Source: Bosea sp. OAE506 (lineage in GTDB: Bacteria > Pseudomonadota > Alphaproteobacteria > Rhizobiales > Beijerinckiaceae). From it: a stretch of DNA of 64,000 nt. Below, piece by piece: positions 63,974 through 64,000 of this stretch (its first letter is position 1; each line of letters starts with the position of its first letter). The position numbers and the translations under genes were made by a program. Under the pieces are notes generated by a model. That model worked only from the letters and a program-made list of their open reading frames with translations. It was not told the origin of the DNA and ran no database searches. The DNA lies in NCBI RefSeq assembly GCF_040546595.1, contig NZ_JBEPOB010000001.1, positions 1,179,001 to 1,243,000 on the forward strand, in the 5' to 3' direction.

Positions 63974-64000
63974 ATGGCACTCGATCTCCACGTCTTCCGC
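63974..64000 (+). CDS. gloB: Start of probable hydroxyacylglutathione hydrolase (3' end outside window)
   Basis: The ATG at 63974 follows CCGGAGGCCCCG and opens a frame reading MALDLHVFR up to the window edge. This matches the usual start of glyoxalase II. Only nine codons are visible, so this rests on the N-terminus, Shine-Dalgarno and position beside the methyltransferase gene. Confidence 0.5.

Overview
The window is about 64 kb of dense, GC-rich chromosome from an alphaproteobacterium of the order Hyphomicrobiales. A Bosea-like organism is my best guess. The basis is gene content: an sdhCDAB operon, a tandem-MaoC mesaconyl-CoA hydratase of the ethylmalonyl-CoA pathway, a cobalt-type nitrile hydratase, a TorF-type porin with the rhizobial ADLPSRKAAPV N-terminus, and the palindromic intergenic repeats common in this order. 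The species is inferred, not proven. I saw no rRNA, tRNA, CRISPR array, prophage or recognisable insertion sequence.

Layout. 1-9.5 kb: the end of a DadA-like oxidase, then succinate dehydrogenase on the minus strand. Its sdhA and sdhB are separated by an AT-richer 265-codon gene of unknown function. A MaoC hydratase and secA follow. 9.9-16.2 kb: parvulin isomerase, argJ, a DMT transporter/lipoprotein/NUDIX run, an AlkX/YcaQ-like glycosylase and small unknown genes. 16.2-21.5 kb: a zinc block on the minus strand (WD40 protein, COG0523 GTPase, znuA, znuB, znuC and a tiny membrane ORF) with two related Zur-box-like 18-mers. 21.5-23.1 kb: a periplasmic glucan protein. 23.4-32.2 kb: a TAXI-TRAP transporter, a DUF1850 protein, a gamma-glutamyltransferase homologue, an amidase, and nitrile hydratase alpha, beta and accessory protein, plausibly one nitrile/amide uptake and hydrolysis region. 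32.3-40 kb: M29 aminopeptidase, diaminopropionate ammonia-lyase, a second gamma-glutamyltransferase, an orphan peptide-binding protein and a second amidase, which points to scavenging of peptides and unusual amino acids.

40-45 kb: an unusual HExxH protein, a NicO/DUF1007 pair resembling ZevAB, a Crp/Fnr regulator and an orphan amino-acid-binding protein. 45-54 kb: a complete Liv-type ABC transporter bracketed by two acyl-CoA ligases, probably for uptake and CoA-activation of an organic (perhaps aromatic) acid. 54-64 kb: ung, a 5'-nucleotidase, hemH, an alpha/beta hydrolase diverging from a marR gene with a double palindromic operator, a porin, an L,D-transpeptidase, accA, a methyltransferase, and the first nine codons of a probable gloB.

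Two families of intergenic palindromic repeats recur through the window. Family A has five copies, two of them inside operons. Many gene starts were moved downstream of the longest open frame because a Shine-Dalgarno sequence or the family's usual N-terminus supports the shorter form.
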